Shown piece by piece: positions 33,089 through 41,907 of a DNA stretch of 64,000 nt. The stretch is from Edaphobacter modestus. GTDB taxonomy: Bacteria; Acidobacteriota; Terriglobia; Terriglobales; Acidobacteriaceae. Positions within the stretch are counted from its first letter, which is position 1, and every line of letters starts with the position of its first letter. Under the pieces are notes generated by a model that searched no databases, was not told where the DNA came from, and saw only the letters and a list, made by a program, of their open reading frames with translations. A program made the position numbers and the translations under genes. The stretch spans positions 5,456,001-5,520,000 of the forward strand of contig NZ_SHKW01000001.1 in NCBI RefSeq assembly GCF_004217555.1, given 5' to 3'.

Positions 33089-34864
33089 TCAGGCCGTGGC
33101 GTCGTAACGGCGCGGGCGAGGCTTGATGTGGCTGATGTCTACGTCCTCAAACTCAAATTTAGGCGCGTCGTTGACGAAGCTGGCTTTGGTGGTCTTCAGG
33201 AACTTTTCGTCGTTGCGCTCAGGGAAGTCAGGCTTGTAGTGAGCTCCGCGGGATTCGTCGCGGAGACGTGCTCCCTGAACGATAACGCGGGCGAGCTCGA
33301 GCATGTTGTAGAGCTGGCGGGCAAAGGCGAAGCTGGTGTTGGCCCACTGGCTCTTGTCGCTCAGGTTGATGTTGCGATAACGCGCCTGCAGCTCGACGAT
33401 CTTGGCGTCGGCCTCTTCAAGACCGGCGTTGTACCGGATGATGGTGGCGTGCTTGGTCATGGTCTCGCCAAGTTCGCGCCAGATCTTGAAGGGGTTCTCG
33501 GTGCCGGGATTGTTGAGAAGGATGTTGTTGTACTCCTTCTGGCGCTGCAGCTCGGCCGCGTGGCCGCCGTCGCCCTCTGGCGCTGCGAGCGACTTGGCAT
33601 ATTGCATGGCCTGAGGGCCGGCGACGAAACCTCCGTAGATGCAGGAGAGGAGCGAGTTGGCTCCGAGCCGGTTGGCTCCGTGGATGGAATAGTCGGCCTC
33701 GCCCGCGGCGAAGACGCCGGGGATATTGGTCTGCTGGTCGAAGTCAACCCACAGGCCGCCCATGGTGTAGTGCATGCCGGGGAAGATCTTCATGGGGACT
33801 TTGCGAGGATCGTCACCGACGAACTTCTCGTAGATCTCGAGAATGCCTTCGAGCTTGTGCTGCCGCTCCGGCGCGAGGTGGGAGACGTCGAGGTAGACCA
33901 TGGGCTGACCGTCGATTCCCATGCCGTGCTCGTAGACGACCTTGAAGATGGCGCGGGTGGCGACGTCGCGTGGGACGAGGTTGCCGTACTTGGGGTACCA
34001 CTCCTCGAGAAAGTACCAGCGATCGGATTCGGGGATCGACTGGGCGGCGCGTTTGTCGTTCTTGTCTTTGGGAACCCAGACGCGACCGCCTTCGCCGCGG
34101 GCCGACTCAGACATCAGACGGAGCTTATCTTCGCCCGGGATCGCGGTGGGGTGAACCTGGATGAACTCGCCGTTGGCGTAGTAGGCGCCTTGCTGGTAGA
34201 GGGCCGACTGCGCGGAGCCGGTGCACACCACGGAGTTCGTAGATTTGCCGAAGATGGCTCCGTTGCCGCCCGTGCAGACGATGATGGCGTCGGCGGGGAA
34301 GGTGCGAAGTTCCATGGTGCGGAGGTCCATCGCGGAGATTCCGCGGCAGGCGCCCTTGGAGTCGAGCACGGCGGAGAGGAACTCCCAGCCTTCGTACTTC
34401 TTGACCTTGCCCTCGGACTCGTAGCGGCGAACCTGCTCGTCGAGCGCGTAGAGAAGCTGCTGGCCTGTGGTGGCTCCGGCGAAGGCGGTGCGGTGGTAGA
34501 GGGTACCGCCGAAACGGCGGAAGTCGAGCAGGCCTTCGGGGGTGCGGTTGAAGGGCACGCCCATGCGGTCGAGCAGGTCGATGATGGCGGGGCCCTGCGC
34601 GGTCATCTGCTTGACGGGGGTCTGGTTGGCGAGGAAGTCGCCGCCGTAGATGGTGTCGTCGAAGTGCTTGAAGACATCGTCGCCCTCGCCCTTGAGGTTC
34701 TTGGCTGCGTTGATGCCGCCCTGGGCGCAGACGGAGTGCGAGCGCTTGACGGGGACGATGGAGAAGAGGTCGACGTTGCCGCCCGCCTCGGCGATCTTGA
34801 TGACGGCGGCGAGGCCGGCGAGACCGCCGCCTACGACGATGATTCTGGGAGTTGCTGCTGCCAT
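33089..34864 (-). CDS. sdhA: Succinate dehydrogenase / fumarate reductase flavoprotein subunit
   Basis: Catalytic subunit of 591 residues oxidising succinate to fumarate. The FAD motif IIVVGGGLAGLAAVIKIAE is at residues 8-26, the FAD-linking His43 is in RSHSVCAQGGINAA, and the segments FVQV-like EFIQVHPTAIPG, GGLWVDFDQQTNIPGVFAAG and the active-site region GANRLGANSLLSCIYGG are intact. It is a member of the Bacillus/Bacteroides-like SdhA group that pairs with a single cytochrome subunit. The gene starts 20 bases after sdhC ends, so the two are surely co-transcribed. Confidence 0.93.
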   Translation of the reverse strand: MAAATPRIIVVGGGLAGLAAVIKIAEAGGNVDLFSIVPVKRSHSVCAQGGINAAKNLKGEGDDVFKHFDDTIYGGDFLANQTPVKQMTAQGPAIIDLLDRMGVPFNRTPEGLLDFRRFGGTLYHRTAFAGATTGQQLLYALDEQVRRYESEGKVKKYEGWEFLSAVLDSKGACRGISAMDLRTMELRTFPADAIIVCTGGNGAIFGKSTNSVVCTGSAQSALYQQGAYYANGEFIQVHPTAIPGEDKLRLMSESARGEGGRVWVPKDKNDKRAAQSIPESDRWYFLEEWYPKYGNLVPRDVATRAIFKVVYEHGMGIDGQPMVYLDVSHLAPERQHKLEGILEIYEKFVGDDPRKVPMKIFPGMHYTMGGLWVDFDQQTNIPGVFAAGEADYSIHGANRLGANSLLSCIYGGFVAGPQAMQYAKSLAAPEGDGGHAAELQRQKEYNNILLNNPGTENPFKIWRELGETMTKHATIIRYNAGLEEADAKIVELQARYRNINLSDKSQWANTSFAFARQLYNMLELARVIVQGARLRDESRGAHYKPDFPERNDEKFLKTTKASFVNDAPKFEFEDVDISHIKPRPRRYDATA

Positions 34865-34883
34865 GTCGTTTTTGTAACCTTTC

Positions 34884-35690
34884 CTAGCGTTGCAGGCTGG
34901 AGGGCTCGGGATTGGTCGAGCCGGGAACAGGATTTTCGGGGGCCGGCATGGTTACTCCGGGAGGTTGCGGCGGCATGACATCTTCTGGCGCATTGGCATA
35001 CTTCGGTCCTACGAAGGCCCAGATGCTGACGAAGCCCATCAGGCAGAGTCCCGCGCCGACGGCGGCGCAGACGTAGCCGAAGCGCTTGCGAGCCTTGTCG
35101 CCGGGGGTGATGCCCCACTTGGCGGCGAAGAGCCAGACGCCATAGGCGAAGTGCCACGTGGTGGCGACCATGGCGATGATGTAAATGGCGAGCATCCAGG
35201 GGTTTGCGAGTTCGTGCTGGACCTTCGCGAAGGCCGCGCCGGGATGCTCGGGGAGCATGACTCCGCTGAAGCGCTGCCGCCAGACATGCTGCGCTATATA
35301 GAGAAGCGCGATGATGCCGGTGACGCGTTGGGACAGATACATCCAATTGCCAGCCCAGGGATAGACGTTGACGTTTGAACGTCCGCGCACGGCGATGAAG
35401 ACGCCGTATCCGGCGTGATAGGCGAGGGGGATGAAGATGAAGGCCCATTCAAGCAGACGCACTAAAGGCAGGCTGTTGAGGAACTTCACCTGTTGCGCAT
35501 AGGCAAGGGGACCGTTGATCGCCTCGAAGTTCGAGATGATGTGCTCGACCAGGAAGGCGCCGATGGGAACGATGCCGGTGAGCGAGTGCAGCCTGCGCCA
35601 GAAGAACGAATGCCCTTCGCCAGCGCGGAGCGGTTGCACGCCGCGAAGAGACGGAGTGGCAGGTGGGGCTGGCGGTGCGGCGGTTGCCAT
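34884..35690 (-). CDS. sdhC: Succinate dehydrogenase cytochrome b subunit (type B, single subunit)
   Basis: Membrane anchor of 268 residues with five hydrophobic segments and the heme histidines expected in HSLTGIVPIGAFLVEH, AYHAGYGVF, YIAQHVW and TTWHFAYGVWLF. This is the b558-type single anchor seen with Bacillus- and Chlorobium-like enzymes. N- and C-terminal Pro-rich tails (PPAPPATPS and PPQPPGVTMPAPENPVPG) extend beyond the usual length. ATG at 35690 has AAGGAG upstream. It is the first gene of sdhC-sdhA-...-sdhB. Confidence 0.88.
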   Translation of the reverse strand: MATAAPPAPPATPSLRGVQPLRAGEGHSFFWRRLHSLTGIVPIGAFLVEHIISNFEAINGPLAYAQQVKFLNSLPLVRLLEWAFIFIPLAYHAGYGVFIAVRGRSNVNVYPWAGNWMYLSQRVTGIIALLYIAQHVWRQRFSGVMLPEHPGAAFAKVQHELANPWMLAIYIIAMVATTWHFAYGVWLFAAKWGITPGDKARKRFGYVCAAVGAGLCLMGFVSIWAFVGPKYANAPEDVMPPQPPGVTMPAPENPVPGSTNPEPSSLQR

Positions 35691-35871
35691 GGCGGAACTC
35701 CTTGAAGATCGTTGGGAGTGCGCTGCGCGTGGATTTCTGCAGCAGGCTGATTATTCCGCTCCGGTTAAGGCAGAGTCAAGGAATCAACGGGTTTTCGTGC
35801 GATTACCGTGAAGTTTGTGCGATTAAGCGGACGACGTGAAATTACGATTCTTTGGGTCCTATATTTCTTTT

Positions 35872-36489
35872 CTACGAGAGCGTTTGGAGCAGTCTCCGAA
35901 GAGCGCGTCCGCGATGACTGAAAGAGAGCTTTGTGGCGGGTTCGAGCTCGGCCATGGTCTTGCCGAGTTCGGGTAGGAAGAAGAGGGGATCATACCCAAA
36001 GCCGGATCTTCCACGCTGAGCGGTGAGGATGGTTCCTTCGACGGTGCCATCTGCGACGGCGATGATCTCCCCGTCGCGCGCGGCGGCGAGGACACAGTGA
36101 TAGCGGCCCCGACGATCGGCTTCGGAGGCGCCTTTGAGCGATTCGAGGAGGCATCGGTTATTACGCTCGTCAAGGGGGAGCGATTCGTCCTGCGCGAAGC
36201 CTGCATCTTCGGCATAACGTGCGGAACGCACTCCGGGCGCGCCGTCCAGCGCATCGACTTCAAGCCCGGAGTCATCTGCCACGACTATCAGGCCGGGAGA
36301 TTGAAGCGAGTAATAGGCCGCCTTGGCGCAGGCGTTGCCAGAGAAGGTCGGCTCGTCTTCGGGAGGCGAAGGGATCGTGGCCAGGCCGGGCAGCGTCTCA
36401 AGTCTGACGTTTGTGCCCGCGACCTCTGCCGCTGCAGCGGAGAAGTCGCGGAGCTTGCCCGGGTTGGAGGTGGCTACGTAGAGAGTCAT
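35872..36489 (-). CDS. rdgB: RdgB/HAM1 non-canonical purine NTP pyrophosphatase
   Basis: Protein of 205 residues that removes dITP, XTP and similar nucleotides. The start TLYVATSNPGKLRDF, the catalytic area FSGNACAKAAYY, VVADDSGLEVDALDGAPGVR and GFGYDPLFFLPELGKTMAEL are the family motifs; the last segment SHRGRALRRL matches the usual end. ATG at 36489 begins the first strand; a start four codons upstream is less likely. Confidence 0.9.
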   Translation of the reverse strand: MTLYVATSNPGKLRDFSAAAAEVAGTNVRLETLPGLATIPSPPEDEPTFSGNACAKAAYYSLQSPGLIVVADDSGLEVDALDGAPGVRSARYAEDAGFAQDESLPLDERNNRCLLESLKGASEADRRGRYHCVLAAARDGEIIAVADGTVEGTILTAQRGRSGFGYDPLFFLPELGKTMAELEPATKLSFSHRGRALRRLLQTLS

Positions 36490-36521
36490 CTCTCTATTCA
36501 AGCATTCGACTCGATAGCCGC

Positions 36522-37943
36522 CTACCTCGCAATTCTGAAGCGTACGAAGGCTGCCACGCCCCAGGGACGATCGCCGTAGGTGGATCGCAGCGTCTCGGGG
36601 GTGGTGTAGGTGGTGAACTGGGCTCCAGGGGCGGCCGTGAGGTGACGGCTCAGACGAAAGTCGCGATCGTAGCCGAAGCTGTAGGCCTGGACGTGTCCGA
36701 TGGGATCCTCTTCGAAGCCAGCGGGGAGAGGACTGCCTGGGGGCAGCAGCAGCTCACTGGTTCGCCCGGCATTCTCGATGCGAGTCCAGACGTAGTTGCG
36801 GCGCGCGAACTTGAGCAGCGATTCGGCGAGATAGCTGTTGACCTTGTGCTCGTCGTGTCCGGCAGCAATCGAGCGTGTGCGTCCCCAGAGGAGCGTGTTC
36901 GACCAGTTGCCGGCGGTGAGGCCGTTGGCGTCGCGGTCTCCGAAGGGATGGTTGTACATGATGGAGGCGGTTTGACGGAGCTGATCTTCGTGAGGGTAGA
37001 GCGCCTCGGGGCTGGTAATGCGTCCAGTAGAGTACTGGCCGCTCCAATTGGCTGTCGGCGAGACGGTCAGGCGAGTGGAGTAGCTGTCGATGGCGAGACC
37101 GTTCGACGAGGGCTGGAACTGCCAGCGGCCTTCGGAGGGTTCGCCGCCGTGGAAGCCAGAGCCTTCGATGCGGAACCACCGCCAGGTGAGGCCGGTGGTC
37201 AGGACGTTGTAGGCGATGTGGGTGGAATCCTCCTGATGGTGTCCAAGTGCCGCGATTGGATTTTCAGAGGCCGACATGCGATGCGGGTATGCAGTGGGGC
37301 CGATGGCGGGATCGCCGATGGGAGCGGCGTAGAAGCTCAAAAGAGTGCGTTCGCTGAGACGGATGTCGTAGAGAGCGGCGACCTCCATGAACAAGTTGTG
37401 AGGGTGCTGTCCGTCGACGATGGGTTTGCCGAAGGCGGTCTCGCCCTGCTGGAAGAGGAGCGGATACTGGCGATCCGTCATGGTCGCGGGCTCGAGTGAG
37501 AACATCGCACGCAGCGTGAGCTGGCCGGGACCGAGGCGCCGCATGGCCATCGGCATGATCCAGTTGGCAGAGAAGAGTTTGTCTCCGCCACGACGACCCT
37601 GAGGTGTCTGCGAGGCCAGCTGCTGGATGTCGGTGACGAAGGCTTCGCCATGCAGCATCCACAACCATGCACCGCGATGGCCCATCATCATGTACATCGG
37701 GGTCGACGGCGGTTCGACAGTGGTGCCGGAGGAAAGATGATTCAACTGTGCCTGGATGAGGTTGGTGGGTTGCATCATCATTCCCGGCATCTGCGGCATG
37801 GAATTCATGTTTTGCTGCCGATCCATCTGGGACATCGGCATCTCGGGCATCTCGGACGGCTGCTGAGCCATCGTGGCGAGGCTTGAGAACAGAAAAACGG
37901 GTGCGAGAGTGCGTAGCAGGCTACGCGAAATACGCGGGGTCAC
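36522..37943 (-). CDS. Outer-membrane protein with Met-rich N-terminus, probable metal link
   Basis: Protein of 473 residues. A signal peptide (LLRTLAPVFLFSSLATMAQQ) is followed by a strikingly Met-rich stretch (EMPEMPMSQMDRQQNMNSM, then MPQMPGMMMQP), about 35 residues with 12 Met. The remainder has alternating beta strands and ends VAAFVRFRIAR, like an outer-membrane barrel. Met-rich stretches bind Cu(I)/Ag(I) in known copper proteins. The next gene upstream encodes a His/Cys-rich exported protein. GTG at 37943 with AGGAGA before it is chosen over a longer frame. Copper efflux or resistance is an inference from composition and context. Confidence 0.72.
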   Translation of the reverse strand: MTPRISRSLLRTLAPVFLFSSLATMAQQPSEMPEMPMSQMDRQQNMNSMPQMPGMMMQPTNLIQAQLNHLSSGTTVEPPSTPMYMMMGHRGAWLWMLHGEAFVTDIQQLASQTPQGRRGGDKLFSANWIMPMAMRRLGPGQLTLRAMFSLEPATMTDRQYPLLFQQGETAFGKPIVDGQHPHNLFMEVAALYDIRLSERTLLSFYAAPIGDPAIGPTAYPHRMSASENPIAALGHHQEDSTHIAYNVLTTGLTWRWFRIEGSGFHGGEPSEGRWQFQPSSNGLAIDSYSTRLTVSPTANWSGQYSTGRITSPEALYPHEDQLRQTASIMYNHPFGDRDANGLTAGNWSNTLLWGRTRSIAAGHDEHKVNSYLAESLLKFARRNYVWTRIENAGRTSELLLPPGSPLPAGFEEDPIGHVQAYSFGYDRDFRLSRHLTAAPGAQFTTYTTPETLRSTYGDRPWGVAAFVRFRIAR

Positions 37944-38048
37944 GACTCTATTTCTCCTGAGGGATAAGGCGAGAACAATGTGCCTGCTGGGAAGCGCATG
38001 CAACTGGGGCGCTTACGGACGCAGGCAGACCTTAGGGAAGAGTCGGAA

Positions 38049-38414
38049 TCAGATTCGAAGGGCGATGAGAGGGGGATGCTGCTGCGGTGCGATTCTCACG
38101 TTCGCAAAAGCATGTGCTGTCAGGCGGGTGAGCGATGGAAGAGCAGATGCAATGAGAGAGGGAAGGCCTGGCTGCTGCGACTCCGAAGCGAAGGTGGCCG
38201 AGGCGGGCTGGTGGTGCACGGTGCAGCATGCGTTCGACACCTGCGTATCGGCGGGCGAGTGGTTCGGGCAGCAGGCATGGCCGGGCGCGCTCATACTGTG
38301 CATGTGAATCTCGTTTGCCTGCTGGGGCAGAGGCGCGGCAAAGCAGGCTGCCGAGCTGACGAAGAACGCCAGCAGGCAGAGGACCGCAACGAGACTCGAA
38401 AGCGAGTGCTTCAT
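38049..38414 (-). CDS. Exported His/Cys-rich small protein, possible metal binder
   Basis: Protein of 121 residues. A signal peptide (LVAVLCLLAFFVSSAACFAA) precedes EIHMHSMSAPGHACCPNHSP and VSNACCTVHHQPAS, with two CC pairs flanked by His and Met. This composition resembles copper-related CopL/DUF2946-like proteins. The C-terminal part is Pro/Leu-rich without motifs. It lies about 105 bases upstream of the Met-rich outer-membrane protein on the same strand, probably the same transcript. Confidence 0.62.
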   Translation of the reverse strand: MKHSLSSLVAVLCLLAFFVSSAACFAAPLPQQANEIHMHSMSAPGHACCPNHSPADTQVSNACCTVHHQPASATFASESQQPGLPSLIASALPSLTRLTAHAFANVRIAPQQHPPLIALRI

Positions 38415-38481
38415 GCTGTATCTGTTGAGACGGATTCGCGGGGAAACCGTTACACCAACAGGTACAGTTTAGCAGCCGGGG

Positions 38482-38949
38482 CTATGCGGACCAGCGGGAA
38501 GACACAGCCTCCTCGTTGAGGGAGGAGGGAGGAGGCGCAGAGAATAGTTCTTCCTTCGTACGCAGCTCGCGCGGTAATACGCGGCTAGCGTCCGGGTTAC
38601 GCGCCACGACGACCCAGGCCTCGCGAACATTGCGGATGGAGGCGATGATCTCGTGGAACTGTTCGATGGACTCGTAGTGTGAAGCCTCGAGCGTCAGGGT
38701 GAACATGGCGGCGTAGAAATCGGAGAGAGACTGCGCCGTGCTTCCGCCCAGGTCGGGCCGAAGCCGTGCCTGCAGATACATCAGAATATCGAGCGCGCGG
38801 CTGACCGCGATGCGACGGCCACGCACATCCTGCTCTTCGATGCACTGCGCCGCGCGATACAGGAAGCGGATTGCGCCGTCATAAAGGGCAAGGACGAGCT
38901 CCATTCCGGTTGCGCCCATCAGCGTCTGCTGTTGATAGTTCGGTTCCAT
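38482..38949 (-). CDS. fliS: Flagellin export chaperone
   Basis: Protein of 155 residues of the FliS family, which binds the flagellin C-terminus in the cytoplasm and prevents early polymerisation. The start MEPNYQQQTLMGATGMELVL, ALYDGAIRFLYRAAQC, the AVSRALDILMYLQARL segment and DFYAAMFTLTLEASHYE match. It has a longer C-terminal tail than enterobacterial FliS (about 136). It starts 14 bases after fliD ends and is co-transcribed with it. Confidence 0.88.
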   Translation of the reverse strand: MEPNYQQQTLMGATGMELVLALYDGAIRFLYRAAQCIEEQDVRGRRIAVSRALDILMYLQARLRPDLGGSTAQSLSDFYAAMFTLTLEASHYESIEQFHEIIASIRNVREAWVVVARNPDASRVLPRELRTKEELFSAPPPSSLNEEAVSSRWSA

Positions 38950-38963
38950 CGCTCTCCTCTTCG

Positions 38964-40331
38964 TTACTGGCCGGTGTTAAAGCCGGTGATTGCGCTGTAG
39001 AGCTGCTTGATCTCGTTCACCTGGTCGGGAAGCGACTGCAGGATCTGGTTGGCAAGGTTCAACTCGTCGGTGAGCCGGCTCTTGTTGTCGGCGATTCGAG
39101 CCTCCTGATCGCTGATGTTTTGATTCAGAGTGGCTTCCTGGGCGGAGTTCTGCTTGAGCGCGAGAGAGATTGCGCCTTTGGTCGAGGTGCCGCTCAGGCC
39201 GTTCAGGGTCGAGGTGAAGTTCTGCCCGAAGCTGTTTGCGTTCTGAAAAAATCCCTGTATGTCGGCGAAGTTCGTATTGAGTGAATTGTCCAGTGTGCCG
39301 CCATCAATGTTGAGATGGCCGAGCTGGTCCACGGAGATGCCGAACTGGGACAGGCTTTTGATGGAACCGCTGGGGGCACCCGACAGCAGCCCTTGCGTGA
39401 GCTGATTCTGAATCCGGGCGACCGTGGGATCGCCATAGAGAGGCTCCGGATTGCCGCTGGAGTCTTTTCCCTCCTGGTCCTTGATGTCGTCAACCACCGC
39501 GTTGTAGGCAGTCACAAAGCTGGCCATCGCCTGCTCGATGGAGGTGTTGTCGTTGGTAATCTGCACCTGCACAGGATTGTCAGGGTCGGATTTGGAGAGA
39601 ATCTGGAAGGTGACGCCGGGAATGAGGCCGGTGACCGTGTTCGATGCGCTCGTTGTGTCGAGGCCATCGACCGTGAGGCTCGCATCTTGCCCGTGCATGC
39701 CCACCTGAAATGCGATGGTGTTTCCAGTGGCATCATCGCTCAGAGAGGACAAGGCGTTCATCGTGATCTCTCCGGCTGCTCCGCTCGTACTGCTCACGAG
39801 AGAGAGGCGTGAGCCTGTCGTATCGGTGATCACAGATGCGGAGACCCCCATGGAGGCTCCGTTGATCGAGGCTGCGAGTTGTGTGAGCGTCTTGCCACTG
39901 AAGTCGAGCTGCTGGCTCTGTCCGTTGATGGTGAAGCTCAGCGACCCGCTGAGGGTATCGCTTGCGTTCGTGATCTTGTCGGAGTACTGCGACGAGGTCT
40001 GAGCGAGTTTGTTGACGACAATGGTGTGGCTTCCGGCCACGGCAAGATTGCTGGCCGAGCTGAGCGCCACGACATCGGTATCAGAGCTCGAACCCTGCTT
40101 CGAGACGAAGGTGCCGCTGAAATCGGTGAGGGACTGGAGCGCAGTGGAAAGGGTCGAGAGGTCCGTGCCGAATTTGCTGAGCGCGGTGTCCTGCGCCTGC
40201 AGGTTGGATAACTGGGTCTTCCAGGGATCTTCGACGGCCTGTTGGGCCGCGAGAATCTGGGTTACCGTGGAAGCGACATCGAAACCCTGGCCGCTGTTGA
40301 TTGGACCGAAGTTGATTCCAACTGTACCCAT
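38964..40331 (-). CDS. fliD: Flagellar filament cap protein
   Basis: Cap protein of 455 residues. The N-terminal FliD domain (GINFGPINSGQGFDVASTVT), central repeats (SHTIVVNKLAQTSSQYSDKI, SLSFTINGQSQQLDFSGKTL) and the C-terminal FliD_C part (ASFVTAYNAVVDDIKDQEGK and a final coiled-coil EARIADNKSRLTDELNLANQ) are present. ATG at 40331 has AGGAG six bases ahead. The order on the minus strand is fliC, fliD, fliS. Confidence 0.9.
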   Translation of the reverse strand: MGTVGINFGPINSGQGFDVASTVTQILAAQQAVEDPWKTQLSNLQAQDTALSKFGTDLSTLSTALQSLTDFSGTFVSKQGSSSDTDVVALSSASNLAVAGSHTIVVNKLAQTSSQYSDKITNASDTLSGSLSFTINGQSQQLDFSGKTLTQLAASINGASMGVSASVITDTTGSRLSLVSSTSGAAGEITMNALSSLSDDATGNTIAFQVGMHGQDASLTVDGLDTTSASNTVTGLIPGVTFQILSKSDPDNPVQVQITNDNTSIEQAMASFVTAYNAVVDDIKDQEGKDSSGNPEPLYGDPTVARIQNQLTQGLLSGAPSGSIKSLSQFGISVDQLGHLNIDGGTLDNSLNTNFADIQGFFQNANSFGQNFTSTLNGLSGTSTKGAISLALKQNSAQEATLNQNISDQEARIADNKSRLTDELNLANQILQSLPDQVNEIKQLYSAITGFNTGQ

Positions 40332-40440
40332 CTCGTTCTCCTGAAACGCAGCCTGCGATGCTGACATGTGCAACTGGAAGGCCTAAATCTCTGTTCAAGA
40401 ATTAGGCGCTATTAATAAGAATTTCTGTCCTGTGCGAATT

Positions 40441-40484
40441 CGCAAAAAGAACAAGGGCGGCAAACAGCTTTCGCTGCCTGCCGC
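40441..40484 (-). terminator. Hairpin with GAAA loop after fliC
   Basis: On the minus strand a 12-base stem (two G-U pairs) with a GAAA tetraloop (40457-40484) is followed by a pyrimidine-rich run ending in five T residues. The G-U pairs work only in this orientation, which points to the fliC transcript. Confidence 0.7.
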
Positions 40485-40500
40485 TGACCTGTTCAAGGGT

Positions 40501-41352
40501 TTACTGGAGCAGCTTGAGGACGTCCTGCTGGACGGCGTTGGCCTGGGAGAGAGCCGCGATGCCGGTTTGGGTGAGGACCTGGAACTTGGCCATGTCGCTG
40601 GTCGCCTGGCCGTAGTCGGTTGCGCGGATGTTGTTCTCCGCCGAGGACAGGTTGACCGACTGCGTGTTCGCAACGTTCGCGGCCGCATTGAGCTGGTTGA
40701 TGTTGGCGCCGAGAGTGCCGCGCTGATAGGCGACGTCCGCAACGGCGTCGGTCAGCGTGGTCAGGATGCTCGTTGCCGTGGTGGCGTCCAGCGTTGCATT
40801 GGTCGTAAGATCAGCGCCGGCTCCGCCGCCAGAGGTGGTTCCAACGCTGCCTGTGGTGAGGACACCGACGGTCTGTGCGAAGGTGCTCGCGCCCGTTGAG
40901 GTTCCATCGCTGACGAATACGTTGACGGCGGTCGCGGAGAAGACCTGGTTGCCGTTGTAGTTCGTCGTCGATCCGATGTTGCCGATCTCGGTCAGGATGT
41001 TCTGGTACTCCTGATCGGCGGAGCTGACCTGGCTGGTGTTCAGCGTGCCGTTCGCCGCCTCGGTGGCGAGCGTAACAGCGCGGTTGAGCAGGTTGGTGAC
41101 CTGGGCCAGGGCACCGTCGGCGGTCTGCAGCATGCCGACGCCGGCGCTGGCGTTCTGTGCCGATTGGGTGAGAGCGGCGACGTTGGCGTGGAGGCCGTCG
41201 GCCAGAGCCAGGCCGGCCGCATCGTCGGCGCCGCTGTTGATGCGCGAACCCGAGGAGAGCTGCGTGAGGGTGTTCTGCAGGCTCGCCTGGGTCTGGTTGA
41301 GGTTGTTCTGCGCGTAAATGGCTGAGATGTTGTTCAATACACCCAAGGACAT
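40501..41352 (-). CDS. fliC: Flagellin
   Basis: Flagellin of 283 residues, short by comparison with enterobacterial ones (about 500). The conserved N-terminal D0/D1 (NNISAIYAQNNLNQTQASLQ, LSSGSRINSGADDAAGLALA) and C-terminal D0/D1 (AVADVAYQRGTLGANINQLN, NIRATDYGQATSDMAKFQVL, ending QDVLKLLQ) are intact. The variable middle is small and Gly/Thr/Ser-rich. It is exported through the flagellar system. ATG at 41352 has AGAGGAG about ten bases upstream; a sigma-28-like promoter lies further up. Confidence 0.92.
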   Translation of the reverse strand: MSLGVLNNISAIYAQNNLNQTQASLQNTLTQLSSGSRINSGADDAAGLALADGLHANVAALTQSAQNASAGVGMLQTADGALAQVTNLLNRAVTLATEAANGTLNTSQVSSADQEYQNILTEIGNIGSTTNYNGNQVFSATAVNVFVSDGTSTGASTFAQTVGVLTTGSVGTTSGGGAGADLTTNATLDATTATSILTTLTDAVADVAYQRGTLGANINQLNAAANVANTQSVNLSSAENNIRATDYGQATSDMAKFQVLTQTGIAALSQANAVQQDVLKLLQ

Positions 41353-41474
41353 GGGGGAACGCTCCTCTTAATCACTCAATTTGAGTTACCGCACTGCCTG
41401 TCCCGGGTGATCCGGATCTTGGTAGAGAACCTTCGATCCGTCTGACCTTACGAAAGGCGTTGCGTTCCCCCACC

Positions 41475-41501
41475 TCATCGGCGCGGGGTGCCGGGACTTG
41501 A
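41475..41501 (-). promoter_or_regulatory. Sigma-28 (FliA) type promoter for fliC
   Basis: On the minus strand TCAAGTCC, 11 bases, then GCCGATGA. The enterobacterial FliA consensus is TAAAGTTT, 11 bases, GCCGATAA. It lies about 120 bases before the flagellin start, in the correct orientation. No similar box was found before flbD. Confidence 0.7.
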
Positions 41502-41599
41502 GCCGTTTCTTTCCGCGGAAGGCCTGAGGAGGTTACGAGCGATCGGATCTATTGCCCGGGGGGCATCCGCCGATGAAAGGACAGAGAGGAAGTGTTGCC

Positions 41600-41872
41600 A
41601 TGATTGAACTGACTCGCCTGAACGGCAGTCGCCTCAGCATTAACTGCGACCTCATTAAATATGCGGACTCAGCCCCGGACACGGTCCTGACGCTGGTGAC
41701 CGGAGAGAAGCTTGTGGTTCTGGAGCCGCGCAGCGAGGTTATGCGCAGGACCATGGAATATCGCGCCTCTGTGCTTCGCTCAGCGTGGCCGGATGCGGAT
41801 ATGGCTCTGGCGGCAAAGAACGCCCGGACCGTGCAGGAACTCGTCTCCGAATCCGACAAATCCACAAGCTGA
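41600..41872 (+). CDS. flbD: FlbD-type flagellar protein
   Basis: Protein of 90 residues. The start MIELTRLNGSRLSINCDLIK, then DTVLTLVTGEKLVVLE is the FlbD (pfam06289, YlzI-like) pattern of a small protein found beside motA/motB and flgE in many phyla; its exact role is unsettled. A C-terminal 25-residue tail (AWPDADMALAAKNARTVQE) extends past the usual 60-70. Start chosen at the conserved Met, with GAGGAAG upstream. It is followed by motA after 35 bases. Confidence 0.82.
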   Translation: MIELTRLNGSRLSINCDLIKYADSAPDTVLTLVTGEKLVVLEPRSEVMRRTMEYRASVLRSAWPDADMALAAKNARTVQELVSESDKSTS

Positions 41873-41907
41873 ACTGCAGACAGATTCCATTTTGGAAGAG
41901 GAAGTTT

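Noticed and set aside
32957..34978. 673-residue plus-strand frame opposite sdhA
   Set aside because: Antisense of sdhA, which is complete; no motif or plausible start.
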